From contig OX637295.1 of the NCBI GenBank assembly GCA_951799445.1, forward strand, positions 26,040,001 to 26,104,000: a stretch of DNA of 64,000 nt. Direction: 5' to 3'. The position numbers were made by a program, and so were the translations under genes. The notes beneath the pieces were generated by a model. It worked only from the letters and a program-made list of their open reading frames with translations. It searched no databases and was not told the origin of the DNA. Origin of the DNA: Pseudisothecium myosuroides (Eukaryota; Streptophyta; Bryopsida; Hypnales; Lembophyllaceae). Below, piece by piece: positions 1 to 10,403 of the stretch; the first letter of the stretch is position 1, and each line of letters starts with the position of its first letter.

Positions 1-2
1 CA

Positions 3-2039
3 CCAATTGGGAAGCAGACGGAGAACACCAATCGGATTTCTAAGGGCCAATTGACACCGGAGTGGAGGGAAATGGTGGACTTTGTGCAGCGTTGGCTTTT
101 CCTAGAATTGGAAACCGATTGGGTCGATTTTGCGGTGGTGGTGGCGACAGTGGCCTTGTTTCAGCGAGGCGTTACGATCAATTGGGCAAAGTTGGTGGCG
201 CGGAAGCTTCACCAATCGGTGGAGAATGTTAAATTGAATCCAATTGATTCGGAGAAGACTTTTTGTGGAGGTTTTTACCTCACGAAGATCTTTGATGCAG
301 CTGATCCAATTGTTGCTGTAGTGAAGGCTGAGGAGGAAGAAAAGCAAGACCCATTGGTAAGTGCACCAGTGTCACAAGTTTTACAGGGGCCAGAGTTTTA
401 TCAGAAGCTGGCGCAGGAGGCAAACCAATTGGCCAAGTTATCAGCGCACCCCACAGTGTTTGAAGACTATGCGCGACTCAAGGAGCAGAATGAGCTTCTT
501 CAAAGCCAACACCAATTGTTGCAGATTCAGGCGACCCGATTGAAGACTACTGATACGGGTGAGCTGCTTAAACAATTGGCAGACCTCAAGTTACAAGTGG
601 AGAATCGTGAGAAGGAGGCAGTGGCACGGAAGAAAGCATTTACAGACCTCAACACCAAACACGTTCAATTGCGCTTGGACGTGCTGAACCAGAAGCAAAA
701 GATTGAGGAGCTGAGCAAATCTTTACAACAATTGGAGCGGGAATGTGAATTACTCACGCAGTCGGTGACCAATCGGAAGGGGAAAGCGATCGTTCTTGCA
801 GAGGAGCACGAAGAAGATCAATTGGGATTGCAAGCGGGTGGGATTACTGTCGAAGGCCTATTGGCATTGTCTTCTTATGTTCCGCCTGCACATAACCTGG
901 AGCGAGCTTACACATACGATCGGCAGGTTTTCTTTTTGATTGCAGAAGTCTCGTTGCATCAGAATCTCTCGGTGACCAAGTTCCAATCTGTGTGGGAGGT
1001 GGCTGAAATGCTCAAACAAGAAGACCTATTGGTGGAGATTATTGTGCGGGGAGACTTGCTTTTGGAAGACTATGTTGAAGCCTATTGGTACATGGGAGAC
1101 CTCGGAGCTCGTCTACTTCGGTACTATCGCCAATTGGAGGAGGTTCAAGCGGAACGCCAACGATTGGAAGTTCAATGTGCGGAGCGACTGAGGGAGCCCA
1201 AGTGTACCGATTGGGGGAAGACAGTGGCGGCAAAATTGGCGACCAATTGGACACAGTGCCCTCTTGAGGATTGGAGACTAATACTGCATAAATTGTTAGA
1301 TGAGTACCAATCGGAGGGGTGGCTGATCCAGATGGTGCAAGACAATCAAGCTCGATCGGTCAAAACGCAATTTTCTGATGTACATCCCAGTGAGTATTTC
1401 TACACCTATCGGGATACTAAGATCCGGCTGGAGCGAATGATTAAGGCACGCGGTTTCTCTCAATTGTTGCCGTTTGAGTTGGACACACAGGCCAATTTCA
1501 AGAATAAATACAATTGGCAAGTGTCACCCGAGGCCATTGTAGGGATGCCGTTGAATCTGGATACGTGGAGTTTTGTGACAATCGGCAGTTTTACTGATGA
1601 GCAGTTCTTGGGGAAATGGGAGAATTTATTCTCCAATGTGAGCGACCGATCGGATGTGCTGTTATGGGAGGCGCTGCTATGGATTGGCAAGGATTACCAT
1701 CACGAGCAATCGGCTTTAAGCAAACCAATTGAAGCGCTGATTGCGGGAGAATCCAACCTCCGATTGGATATTGGTGAAGTGCCAGAGAAAGTCAAGGAGA
1801 ATCCCAATTTCTGTTCAGTGGCCCGCCGTTACAAATGGAGAATTGACGCCCAATTGGATACGGTGTGGTATAACTGGCCAGTGATTGAAGGGAAGTGGGC
1901 CGATTGGCAGGAATGTGTGGTTTCTTATCTTAAAATTCTGGCAGGAGCACAAAACCCATCGGGATCCTGTTTGTTTTCGGGCGGCCATTTTTTGCAAAGC
2001 TTTGGCGGATTGGTGCCAGTTTTTCAAGATTATTATTGA
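3..2039 (+). CDS. Unrecognised coiled-coil protein, 5' partial, probable mobile-element ORF
   Basis: The frame is open from the left edge of the window, so the true start lies outside; the first in-frame ATG is at 72. It runs about 680 codons to a stop at 2037-2039. I do not recognise the family. Counting from the leucine codon at 51, residues about 145-240 are rich in Leu/Gln/Glu/Lys heptads (for example KIEELSKSLQQLEREC) and look like a coiled coil. The flanks are rich in Trp, often as NW or DW, because the CCAAT-type DNA motif that saturates the region encodes NW, DW, QL, PI or NR depending on frame. I see no signal peptide, protease or reverse transcriptase motif. The reading seems to continue in another frame from about 2000 on, so the stop may be a frameshift or an unspliced intron. 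A gag-like or accessory protein of a retroelement is a guess. Coding character is convincing; function is unknown. Confidence 0.6.
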   Translation, partial: PIGKQTENTNRISKGQLTPEWREMVDFVQRWLFLELETDWVDFAVVVATVALFQRGVTINWAKLVARKLHQSVENVKLNPIDSEKTFCGGFYLTKIFDAADPIVAVVKAEEEEKQDPLVSAPVSQVLQGPEFYQKLAQEANQLAKLSAHPTVFEDYARLKEQNELLQSQHQLLQIQATRLKTTDTGELLKQLADLKLQVENREKEAVARKKAFTDLNTKHVQLRLDVLNQKQKIEELSKSLQQLERECELLTQSVTNRKGKAIVLAEEHEEDQLGLQAGGITVEGLLALSSYVPPAHNLERAYTYDRQVFFLIAEVSLHQNLSVTKFQSVWEVAEMLKQEDLLVEIIVRGDLLLEDYVEAYWYMGDLGARLLRYYRQLEEVQAERQRLEVQCAERLREPKCTDWGKTVAAKLATNWTQCPLEDWRLILHKLLDEYQSEGWLIQMVQDNQARSVKTQFSDVHPSEYFYTYRDTKIRLERMIKARGFSQLLPFELDTQANFKNKYNWQVSPEAIVGMPLNLDTWSFVTIGSFTDEQFLGKWENLFSNVSDRSDVLLWEALLWIGKDYHHEQSALSKPIEALIAGESNLRLDIGEVPEKVKENPNFCSVARRYKWRIDAQLDTVWYNWPVIEGKWADWQECVVSYLKILAGAQNPSGSCLFSGGHFLQSFGGLVPVFQDYY

Positions 2040-2502
2040 TCCCCGATTGGGAGCACGCATGCTACAGGACGGTGAGCTGTACGCCAGGCTGAATTACAAT
2101 TGTTGCCGGAAGATGCGGTTGTTGGAGTTAATGTTTATAATGCAGTTCTTACAGGGGGCTCATCACAATCTGATTGGTGATAAAAATGCCAATCGGAAAG
2201 GTCCCATGGACGTGTTTCTGAACCGGGACAGAGATGGTTCTCTTAAGTGGGAGCGAGCCAATTGGAGGGAGTTATCAGTCGCATGTGACAAGGCCAATGA
2301 GGAGGCCAATCGGAAGGGAGCATCACGACTAGTTTATCAGATGCCTTTGCAGTGGCAGCCAGGAGCCGAGTTACTTTTGATTCCCTACGGAGTATCGTCC
2401 AAGAGTGCCCGATTGGAGGAACCGAAGAAACCAGCGAAGTCCGGAAAGCAGCAGGCGAAACCAGAGTTGTCCAAGCCCAGTGGTAAAAAGCAAAAAAAAT
2501 GA
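1885..2502 (+). CDS. Continuation of the unknown element protein in a shifted frame, basic tail
   Basis: This frame overlaps the end of the upstream frame by 155 bases and is shifted relative to it. The first 40 or so residues are probably not the true N-terminus. From about 2000 the translation (IIIDPRLGARMLQDGELYAR) looks like real protein, whereas the upstream frame gives a short poor-looking end. The simplest reading is one protein broken by a one-base shift, or joined by a short intron, between about 1940 and 2000. The C-terminal 40 residues are Lys/Pro/Ser-rich, ending GKKQKK, as in nucleic-acid-binding or nuclear-targeting tails. No family recognised. The same CCAAT-type motif continues through it (2167, 2190, 2259, 2307, 2410). 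Confidence 0.5.
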   Translation: MKGSGPIGRNVWFLILKFWQEHKTHRDPVCFRAAIFCKALADWCQFFKIIIDPRLGARMLQDGELYARLNYNCCRKMRLLELMFIMQFLQGAHHNLIGDKNANRKGPMDVFLNRDRDGSLKWERANWRELSVACDKANEEANRKGASRLVYQMPLQWQPGAELLLIPYGVSSKSARLEEPKKPAKSGKQQAKPELSKPSGKKQKK

Positions 2503-3860
2503 TGTTTGCGGGGACGCAAACAGTTGAGAAGGGGGCCATGTAGTCTGAATGCTATTTTACTTTTAGTTCAATTGGTTGTTTTCCATGTCTACTTGTAGAT
2601 TTTACCAATTGGATGTGTAGTTTAGGAGTTTATTAGCGGAAGTTACCAATTGGGATCAGGATTCAGTTGAAGTGAGTGGTAAAGGAGTAGAGTTCCAATT
2701 GGTAGTTAAGTTGGTTGGAAACTTGGGCTTATAGGCAGGTAGTTTCAATTGGCAGTTTAGTTTTTCTTTGCATGGTGCAGGAGCTCCTTCCAATCGCCGG
2801 AAGTAAAACAATTGGAAGTTCTGTATTTTGTGTTTTGGTTTTATGAATATAAGTGAATGTTTGCAATTGTGAGTTTGTGCAAATGGTTGTGTATGTGATT
2901 GAATGTTTGATGGAATTAATTGAGGAATTATGAGTTTGAATGTGAGTTCAATTGGTGAAGTAAACTGTGACTGGAAGTGAGTAAACAATTGTGAGAATAT
3001 TGATAAATTGGATAATTAAGAGTGTATGGAAAGCCTGTGAGTAACAATTGGGTGTTTGAGAGAATTTGTGATGTTGAGAGAAAGTAAAGAATTAAGTGAT
3101 GTGATATTAAATTGAGAATTGTGGATATAACAATTGGATTTTAAAATTCTGTTTGATGGGATGAGTCTGTGGAGTGGCTGTGAGTATAAACCAATCGAAA
3201 AACTGTGTATTGAGAGATCAGGGAGTTTAGAGTGAATGAGAGATTTTGTGTGAAACCAATCGGAGAAGTTACAGAATTAGAACCAATTGGAAAATGATAG
3301 GTTCAATTATAAATAATACCAATTGGTGATAACTTGGAGTGCTTATTAAATCATTGAGAGTAATTAATTGAGAGATATAATTTAGATTAATGTCATTAAA
3401 TATAAAAATAGAAATTGAGATTAATAAATAAAATAAAAATGGATAAAGAATATTCTAAAAAGAAAATAAAGAAGTGTGCATTTTGCCAACGGTTTGATAA
3501 TTTAAAGATGGAGTGCAAGACTAAAGAGGAGAATTTTATGGAAGAAGACAAAGCCAAGAAACCAATTGGAGAAAAGCTAAAGATGAATAGCAATGAGAAG
3601 AATTTTGGAGAAAAGAATTAAAAAGAGAAGAACAATTGGAGTGAAGTTTAATTGGAGCAAAAGATAGCATACCGAAACCAATTGAAATTATGATAAGTGG
3701 TTCTAAACGATGGCTATTGACATGATGTATGGGATTTGTACTTAAAGAATCTTGCAATTGGATCTCTTAGGTGTAATTAAGATTCCTTTTTGAAGTAATT
3801 TACCTCCTAGAGTTCGAACTCTACCTTAGGGATTTATTTTAGAAAAAAAATAAAAACCTA
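2503..3860 (+). other. Non-coding tail of the CCAAT-rich element
   Basis: No convincing gene. The + strand is strikingly rich in G, A and T and poor in C. A 68-codon frame at 3415-3621 with a CxxC-x8-C pattern (CAFCQRFDNLKMEC) is AT-rich and most likely chance. A perfect 16-base palindrome, TAGAGTTCGAACTCTA, lies at 3808-3823, followed by an A-rich run at 3841-3856. The element may end near here; I see no clear terminal repeat. Confidence 0.4.
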
Positions 3861-4404
3861 TTTACAAGCGGTTGGTGGGAAAGATTTAGAGGAGGAACTA
3901 TGTTGGATTCTACTCTCCATCGTTGCTATTATTGTTGTTGACCAAGGAGTGCAGAGGAGTTTGAAGGGCACAATAAAAGACGAGTTTTTACCATACCAGA
4001 GCCAAGAAATGCCGAGCATGTGAAGGTAACGTGGAAGGTGTCGTCAACATTGGGTCAGGTAATTGTGATGCTTCTCTGTAAAGCACCGTAGAACTTTGAT
4101 ACAACATCATTTCAAGTATTGATTTTGATGCCATTTTTTTTACCGTTGGGAATTAAAGCCCTCTGTAAGGAGGGGTGCACAGACTTTGTTTTGTGACATT
4201 CTAATTCACGGGAAAAAAAGGTATTGAATTTTGTAGCTTCCCTGAATTAAAAAATTAAATATTACTTTTACTTTTATTTATTAGACTTTGGCAACGGCAC
4301 AGGGTTATGTTGAAATTTGGGATCCGAAGCTTTGTAAATCTGTGCTGTCGAAAGTCCACAGAATTAGAAAAGTAAACCTGAAACAAAAAATGAAAAAGTT
4401 GTGG
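3861..4404. other. Non-genic stretch left of the first tRNA-like repeat
   Basis: No open frame of note. The part nearest 4404 (about 4300-4404) matches, in reverse, the sequence downstream of the tRNA-like copy at 7980 (both contain TTCTAATTCTGTGGAC), so it is the 3' part of that repeat family. The rest is unassigned. Confidence 0.3.
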
Positions 4405-4494
4405 TGGAGCTGCCAGGTTTTGAACCCGGGACCTCGTCCCTGAAGTGACCAGTTCCAGTGGAAGAGATTTACTTTAGGTTAATGCATCAGCTCC
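4405..4494 (-). repeat. tRNA-like (SINE-like) repeat, copy 1
   Basis: On the minus strand it starts GGAGCTG and ends CAGCTCC, a perfect 7-bp acceptor-like stem, then A and a genomic CCA (4402-4404). A B-box/T-arm-like GGGTTCAAAACC lies near the 3' end, preceded by the hairpin GGGACGAGGTCCC. A TATATAAA sequence lies about 30 bases upstream, and T-runs follow downstream, as for plant Pol III genes. There is no canonical D or anticodon arm, so a tRNA-derived SINE or degenerate tRNA is more likely than a working tRNA. Confidence 0.5.
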
Positions 4495-6549
4495 AACATG
4501 GAGTGGAATCAGAAGGTTTATATAGAGTTACCTAATGTGACAATTGGACAGTCCACTCCAGTATAGTGCAGTGCTAAGGTTTGCATAAGGTCTTTTGTCG
4601 TTGCACATATTTGAACTGATTGGCTTCACAATTTTTTTGTTGTCACTAAAAAGAGAATTTTTCACATGTATTGCAGTCAACTCATTTTTCAGCAAAAAAA
4701 AAGGTACATTATGGGTGGTCAAAGCAAAAGATACAACTTTAGTACCTCAATGTACTTTACAAGTGAACCCTAATAGTAGGGGTTGCAATTGAATTGAGGG
4801 TCAATTGGGCTCAAATGTGCCCTCTTTGTATTCTAATGTAGTAAGACAGTGAAACAATTCATTGATCTTAAATGGTTCGAACATGCCTTCTTTGCTCATG
4901 ATACTCGAGGAGACATGTAAATCCTTCAAACAAACTATTTTTTGGATTCCGAGGAATAAGACATGTACTTTAAAGCTACATTTATGCCTTGAAATGACAA
5001 GAGCATGTACATTCTAACCATTGAAGGTTGATGAACCATTTCACAGTGTGCTACCTTAAAACTATAAAGGATTGACGTTATCACACCTTCGGAATCGAAT
5101 TGGGATTGAAAGGCGTGGAATTGGGTTGAACAGTCACCATTTTATAATTTCAAGAACCCCCCATGCGGTTTAGTTACATAGGCAAAGCATTCCTTCATTA
5201 TTCCACCATTTGAAGGGAAGTTTTAAAATTACCATTGCAATTTGTGTAGGGAGTCCCAAGAACCACAATAGAATTCAAAAGGACAAGACAATGGAAAACT
5301 ATATGTTTTTGCTTTGACCACCTATAATGTGTGTGTTTTTCTATTCTAAAATAAAATGACCAAAATACATGTGGAAAAATCTCTTATTTTCTGTTCTATT
5401 GCAACCAAAAAAGTGTGAAGCTAACCAATCTGTGAGGCAACCCATTCCTGATCATCGCCCCATTCTAACTATGTAGGCTATTTTTTTTCCGTGAAGGAAG
5501 AGATGAACAATGAATAATTATGGCGCAGTTCTTGGGCAATTGTGGCGCATTTTAATTTTTGATTGGCTACAAGACTCTCAATATTGCAACCACCCCTTGG
5601 ACAATTTTGTTTTCAGCCCATGGTTGTAAATAGCAAGCCCTATATTATTGGTATGGAAGGAATATAATCTTCTTGGTGAAAAATTCACATTAATTATGTT
5701 TTGCGAAAAAAAATCTGGAAAATTATAGAAACCTTCTGCAGTCTATTGCTACACAAGGGAAAATTTACCCAGTCACCCTACAGATACATGGAACTCCTTA
5801 ATCCTTATAGGACAAACCCATGACCACTGATTTCAAGTCTCACTACCCATCACTCAGTTTGCTTCCATTTTGCAACTAGATATGAATGAAATCTTTTATA
5901 ATTATTTTTGAGGGATGGAATTACATGTCTTCTTTACTTCATAAATATTTTAGATATTTTTGTGAAAAATTGATTTTTTGAGAATTTTTGATGAAAAAGT
6001 GAAGAAAAATCATATCAAATTGAAAATTATGTCAAAAAATTGAAAATTTTCACCATGTATGTATATTACAGTGACAAACATCATGAGTTCAAAATGCATT
6101 CAAAGTTCAAATTGCAATTAAATCTTCAATATTAGGAATTTTTTCAAAATTAAAATTGGAATAGAAACTAGAGTAGATGACCTTCATTTTGTTATTTGGA
6201 CTCAAACTCAAAAAATATCATTTTTCTGGAGAAATTTCAGATTTAGAGCAAGGAGCAACAACTTTACAAAATACTCTAAAATCGCAAAATTTTGTGATCT
6301 GTTCTTTTCATTAACTTCTCATTTCCGTGAAGACAAACACTGGCAAGACTACAAATTCAATTGGATACCCTTCATAACCCAACATGAAAGGTCAACAAGA
6401 AAAACATGGATGAAAAAATGCTTCCAATCTCTCTACCGATGAAGGCATCATCCAAAAGCCACAAAATGGTTGTGGCAACGTTACAGGGATAAGTCGTCAG
6501 GAATGGGTTGCCTCCCAGAGTGACCAAAGGGACCACAGAGGATACTGTA
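4495..6549. other. AT-rich stretch without recognisable genes
   Basis: No reading frame with coding character. A GTTCAA-less, T/A-rich sequence with scattered CCAAT motifs only at background level. I see no inverted-repeat element with clear ends here; some short stretches recur elsewhere in the window. Confidence 0.4.
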
Positions 6550-6551
6550 TA

Positions 6552-6961
6552 AGGTAGTGTGCTCTAAAAGTGAGCGGCCTCTTCAAATCGACCCTATATT
6601 TAGGTCTTAAATGGACATTAGTTGGTTCTTAAATGGACCTCTCAAGCCATTGAGAGAATCGAGAGAAAAGCTTTATTTATTGCAAGAGCCAATCATTAAC
6701 CTTCATTTACTCAAATCACTTTAGAAGTTGCAAGTGGTCAGATTTTGGAAGACCTAGGGTCACAAATAGGTGCCTACAACATTTAAAATAAATAAATTCA
6801 TAAGTAATTCAAAAACAATTCAAAAAATATGAAACCACTTGTGTAACATTCCGCATCCATTTTTCTTTCTCTGAAAAATGATCCAAAAATATTTCTGTTC
6901 AAGGAAACCTGTGAAAAAGGCAAATCAGTCCTTAAATGGTCGCTTTTAGGCCATACTACCT
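6552..6961. mobile_element. MITE family C, copy 1 (AGGTAG termini, TA target site)
   Basis: Starts AGGTAGTGTGCTC and ends with the degenerate complement CATACTACCT, flanked by TA on both sides (6550-6551 and 6962-6963). Its interior matches the copy at 8745-9152 in the opposite orientation, including a shared CACAAATAGGTGCCTACAAC. TA duplication suggests a Tc1/mariner-like origin. Confidence 0.6.
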
Positions 6962-6963
6962 TA

Positions 6964-7938
6964 GGGTATGTTCCCACCTGGAGTTTGCAAAGTCTCTGTG
7001 CTTAAAGATAAGATCTCCATTTAAGTAGGAAATAATATTTTTTAAAGAGACGTCAGGTTCGGAAGAGCTGTACTTGTTGCTGAGCTTCTGAGCGGTGTAT
7101 AGAGCGGTGTACAGCTTACATGTGGCTCATGTTTCTTTTGTCGTGGGAGGTGGGAGGAGTTGGGGTTTCTGATCCTACCACCAACTTTGGGTTTGTGCTG
7201 GGGTTTAGGTGGGGGGGCATTCTGGATCGCTTGAGTGATTTCTGCAACTGTTTCGTGCTTTTTCTCCACAAGCCTTGTACGTGCAGGCATGTCCACTCTC
7301 TACTGCTCGTGGTGATAGAGCCAGAGCCAAATGTTTGTAGTTCTTGATACTTGAGATTGAAATTACAGCAATTAGACTAGATCTGATCGATCAAGTGAGT
7401 GCACTCCAGTAAGGATCGAAACGAGTGAGTGAGTGAGCTCGGATCAAGCGAGTGAGTGAGCTCAGATCAAGCGAGCGAGTGAGAATGATCAGATTGGATC
7501 GATTGAGTGAGTGAACTCCAGTGCGCTCTAGGGAGGAGCGAGATCTGCTCCAACAGTTGCACAAGTCTCAGTCGGCAGAGTTCAAGCTGCAAACCATGAG
7601 GAGCGTTCATTGTGCTTGTGCAAGTCTCAGTCGGCAAGTTTTGCAGAGGCGATGCAACGCATGTAGCAATGACAGTTTTAGTTAATGGGAGCAAAGAGGC
7701 AACAATACGTAACACCGCTCAGATTCCTGAAAAATCTACAATTTCAGAAGATTTGAATATTACAAAACACCAGCGACTATTTTATAATTTCTGCTAAAAC
7801 TACATAACAATCCGCTCTTACACCCACCCACGTCACTAGGTTCGGCATTTGCTAAACTCCGTTGGTGGGAACAGCAGAAGAATTCATGATGTAGGACCAG
7901 CCACTAAGAGTGCTTTTAACGCCAGGTGGGAACATACC
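6964..7938. mobile_element. Tourist/Harbinger-like element with 18-bp TIR
   Basis: Perfect 18-bp terminal inverted repeats GGGTATGTTCCCACCTGG, flanked by TTA on both sides (6961-6963 and 7939-7941). A 3-bp TTA duplication with GG-starting ends fits the PIF/Harbinger superfamily. The interior is less AT-rich than its surroundings and holds GAGTGAGT-type simple repeats (7384-7525) and a repeated CAAGTCTCAGTCGGCA (7562 and 7621). No transposase is visible; it is non-autonomous or has captured foreign sequence. Confidence 0.7.
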
Positions 7939-7979
7939 TTAACTCGACTATATAATCTTTCTACTGCCTCTCTGCTACA

Positions 7980-8066
7980 GGAGCTGATGCCGGTTACCCC
8001 AAACTTTCAAATATGAAAACAGTCCCTCTGGGGACGAGGTCCCGGGTTCAACTCCTGGCAGCTCCA
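7980..8066 (+). repeat. tRNA-like (SINE-like) repeat, copy 2
   Basis: GGAGCTG...CAGCTCC acceptor-like stem, discriminator A, genomic CCA at 8067-8069. T-arm-like CCGGG TTCAACT CCTGG pairs 5 bp with one G-U. The GGGACGAGGTCCC hairpin is shared with copy 1. TATATAAT lies about 30 bases upstream and TTTTT about 10 bases downstream, as expected for Pol III. Homology to copy 1 continues downstream (TTCTAATTCTGTGGAC). Confidence 0.5.
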
Positions 8067-8213
8067 CCACATCAACTTTTTCGTTATACTTTTTCTAATT
8101 CTGTGGACCTTGCTGCACTCAGTCCACGAGAAACTCTGGACCCCGATTTGACTCTGCATTGTGTAGGACATGAGGAATTCATTGAGAAATGGATCTCAAT
8201 GTGTGCAGAAATA

Positions 8214-8560
8214 AGGATGAGTAGAATGAAAAAAAATATTCATCTCAAGAATGAATATTTTATTCATTATAAATGTGCATTTTTCATTTGGACCCATTTC
8301 AATCTCATAGACTCACCTATTACATTTAGCTTTGGCAATTCTTCATAAACAAGGAAGGAAGAGAGATGATTGGACAAGGATGAGGTAGAATGAAAAATTT
8401 AAAAATTAAATTTAAAAAAAAAATCTCAAGAATTAATATTTTATTCATTATGAATGTGCATTTTTCATTTGAACCCATTTCAATCTCATAGATTCATCTA
8501 TTATGTTTAGCTTTGGCAATTCTCCCTAAACAAGGAAGAAAGAGAGATGACTGGACGAGA
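8214..8560. repeat. Tandem duplication, about 181-bp unit
   Basis: Two adjacent copies of about 180 bases, offset 181, sharing for example ATTTTATTCATTA and GCATTTTTCATTTG. Both include the phrase CTTTGGCAATTCT. Non-coding. Confidence 0.7.
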
Positions 8561-8744
8561 AGGCACAAACAAAGAATCTTTTTCAATGAATAGTGCATCC
8601 AAGTGTTGTCCACAATAGGTCAATCACCTTATAAAGCCATGACTGGGGGGCTATCTGAAATAGGTACCTCTATTTTAGATGAAAATCGATCTCGGATCAA
8701 CTTGAAACTTTTAAACAATCATTTTGCTCTCACTGGTAGGATTA

Positions 8745-9152
8745 AGGTAGTTTGCTTTGAAAGCAACCATTTAAGGGCTGGTCTACCTTACCCATGGGTT
8801 TCTGTGGACGGAAAGATTTTTAGCTTGTTTTTTAGAGAAAGATAATTATATGTGAAATGTAACACAATTGGCTCATATTTTTTGAAGCATTATTGAATTA
8901 CTTATGAATTTTCAAAGATTTGTGTTGTAGGCACCTATTTGTGACTATAGATCTCCCAAAATCCGTCCATTTGTAACTTATAAAGAGATGTGAGGAAATC
9001 AAGGAGAATGATTGACTCTTCCAATAAATAATATTTTTTCCTCAATACACTCAATGGCTAAAGAAGTCCATTTTAGAACCACCTCATGTCCATTCCATAG
9101 CTAATCATAGGGGCGATTTTAAAAAGACGGTTGCTTTCAAAACATACCACCT
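8745..9152. mobile_element. MITE family C, copy 2
   Basis: Starts AGGTAGTTTGCTTTGAAAGC and ends with a related inverted sequence (GCTTTCAAAACATACCACCT), with TA at each border. The interior is homologous in reverse to the 6552-6961 copy. Confidence 0.5.
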
Positions 9153-10335
9153 TACACTAAGTTTCACGCATTCAAATTCATCTCTCTTCCCCAAAGCTAC
9201 GGTGGACATCACTCATAATATTTGACAATTTGGGCACCTTTTATTGTTTTCCTAAAATCTCATTTAGTTAACTCCTAAAGTTCTTTCATGTTTAGAGGTC
9301 CAAACTCCTTCACAATATTAATCTCCAAAGCAAGGCTAAAATCTTCATACATATTTATTTTTTAACAAATCCAGTTGTAGGATTCTTTACTTAACTTGTA
9401 ACAGTACACCATCCTAAAATGTCATAATAAGAAACCTTACCAATTGCAAGATCATAATACTTGGATTTTGAAAAGAAGTATTTTCAATTCTGTTTCCAAA
9501 TGGTTAGGTTTCATTTGTCAAACTTTTACTTTGAAATTTGATGATTCTACAACTTGCAACCCTCAAAAATATGTTGAAGAAATAAATTGGGAATACATAT
9601 CTATATATATATATATATATATAATTTCAACAAAAAATAATTCATATTCATGCTTTTATGTTTTCCTTATGTTTTCTTTTTCTATTGTAAAATGAGATGA
9701 CCAAAATATGGGTGAAAAACTCTCTTATAATTTGTTCTATTGCAACCCAAAAAGTGTGAAGCTGATTAATCTAAATATGTATAGTGACCAAAGGGACCAC
9801 AATGGATAAACATACCCCAACAATCCATACATTCACACATTAAATTAGGTTGTTAGTTTTGTTTGTTATGGATGAGATCTCCAAAATTGGGCATCCTTTG
9901 GTTGCATTCTTGATGCCGTCAGAAAGCCCTTTGCAAGGAGGTATGCATGGGCTTAGTCTTGTAGCATTTGGACCTATGGTGTGAAAAATTATGGATTTTT
10001 GAGTTATATTTGGATCTCAAATTATGCTAAATTTTGCATCTTTTGGACCATGCGTATGTTAGTCACGTTCTTGGAACCATTAGAAAGCTCTCTACAAGGA
10101 GGGATGGACAAACTTTGTTTTGTGACGTTTGGACATACAATTTGAAAGTTATGGATGTTTGTGTTATTTTTTTAATTTAAAAACTGAATTAAATTATCTT
10201 TTACATGAAGATTTCATTATCTTTTACTTTGGGCCAAGGCCACACTAGTATCTTTAGCAGTGAATACTGCACTCTACTGGAGTTGGCTATTCGGGTGTCT
10301 CTACTATATAAACCTTCTACTTGCCCTTTACTAGC
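9153..10335. repeat. Dispersed repeats and a TA microsatellite
   Basis: 9166-9350 is repeated at about 10428-10600 (shared TTCATGTTTAGAGGTCCAAA). 9362-9690 is related to 14990-15280 and more distantly to the TTAA family B. A (TA)n tract lies at 9601-9622. No gene seen. Confidence 0.5.
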
Positions 10336-10403
10336 AGAGCTGATGCGCTACCCTCAACCCCCTCCCCTGAAAATAGTCCCGGGTTCAACTCCTGGCAGCT
10401 CTA
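10336..10403 (+). repeat. tRNA-like (SINE-like) repeat, copy 3
   Basis: Shorter version (68 bases): AGAGCTG...CAGCTCT, then A and genomic CCA (10404-10406). The first base pair is A-T here and G-C in copies 1 and 2, so both arms changed together. Same TTCAACT loop and an upstream TATATAAA about 30 bases before. It is followed by an (ATT)n tract. Confidence 0.5.

Larger units (their letters stand above)
1..3770. repeat. CCAAT/ATTGG-saturated segment
   Basis: By eye I count about 65 occurrences of CCAAT or its complement ATTGG in 3.77 kb, about one per 58 bases, where 7-10 would be expected by chance. About a dozen are the full palindrome CCAATTGG; most others are CCAATCGG, CGATTGG or CAATTGG. 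They occur equally in the coding part (all frames) and in the non-coding part (2503-3770), so coding constraint does not explain them. The density falls abruptly after about 3770. The last base of the segment is approximate. Confidence 0.85.

Noticed and set aside
3415..3621. Zinc-knuckle-like CxxC-x8-C small protein
   Set aside because: Only three cysteines, Lys-rich low-complexity sequence in an AG-rich non-coding tail.
7384..7525. CRISPR-like array in the GAGTGAGT repeats
   Set aside because: Repeats are short, irregular and in a plant element; simple-sequence DNA.
7980..8066. A functional nuclear tRNA gene
   Set aside because: No canonical D or anticodon arm can be drawn in any of the three copies.
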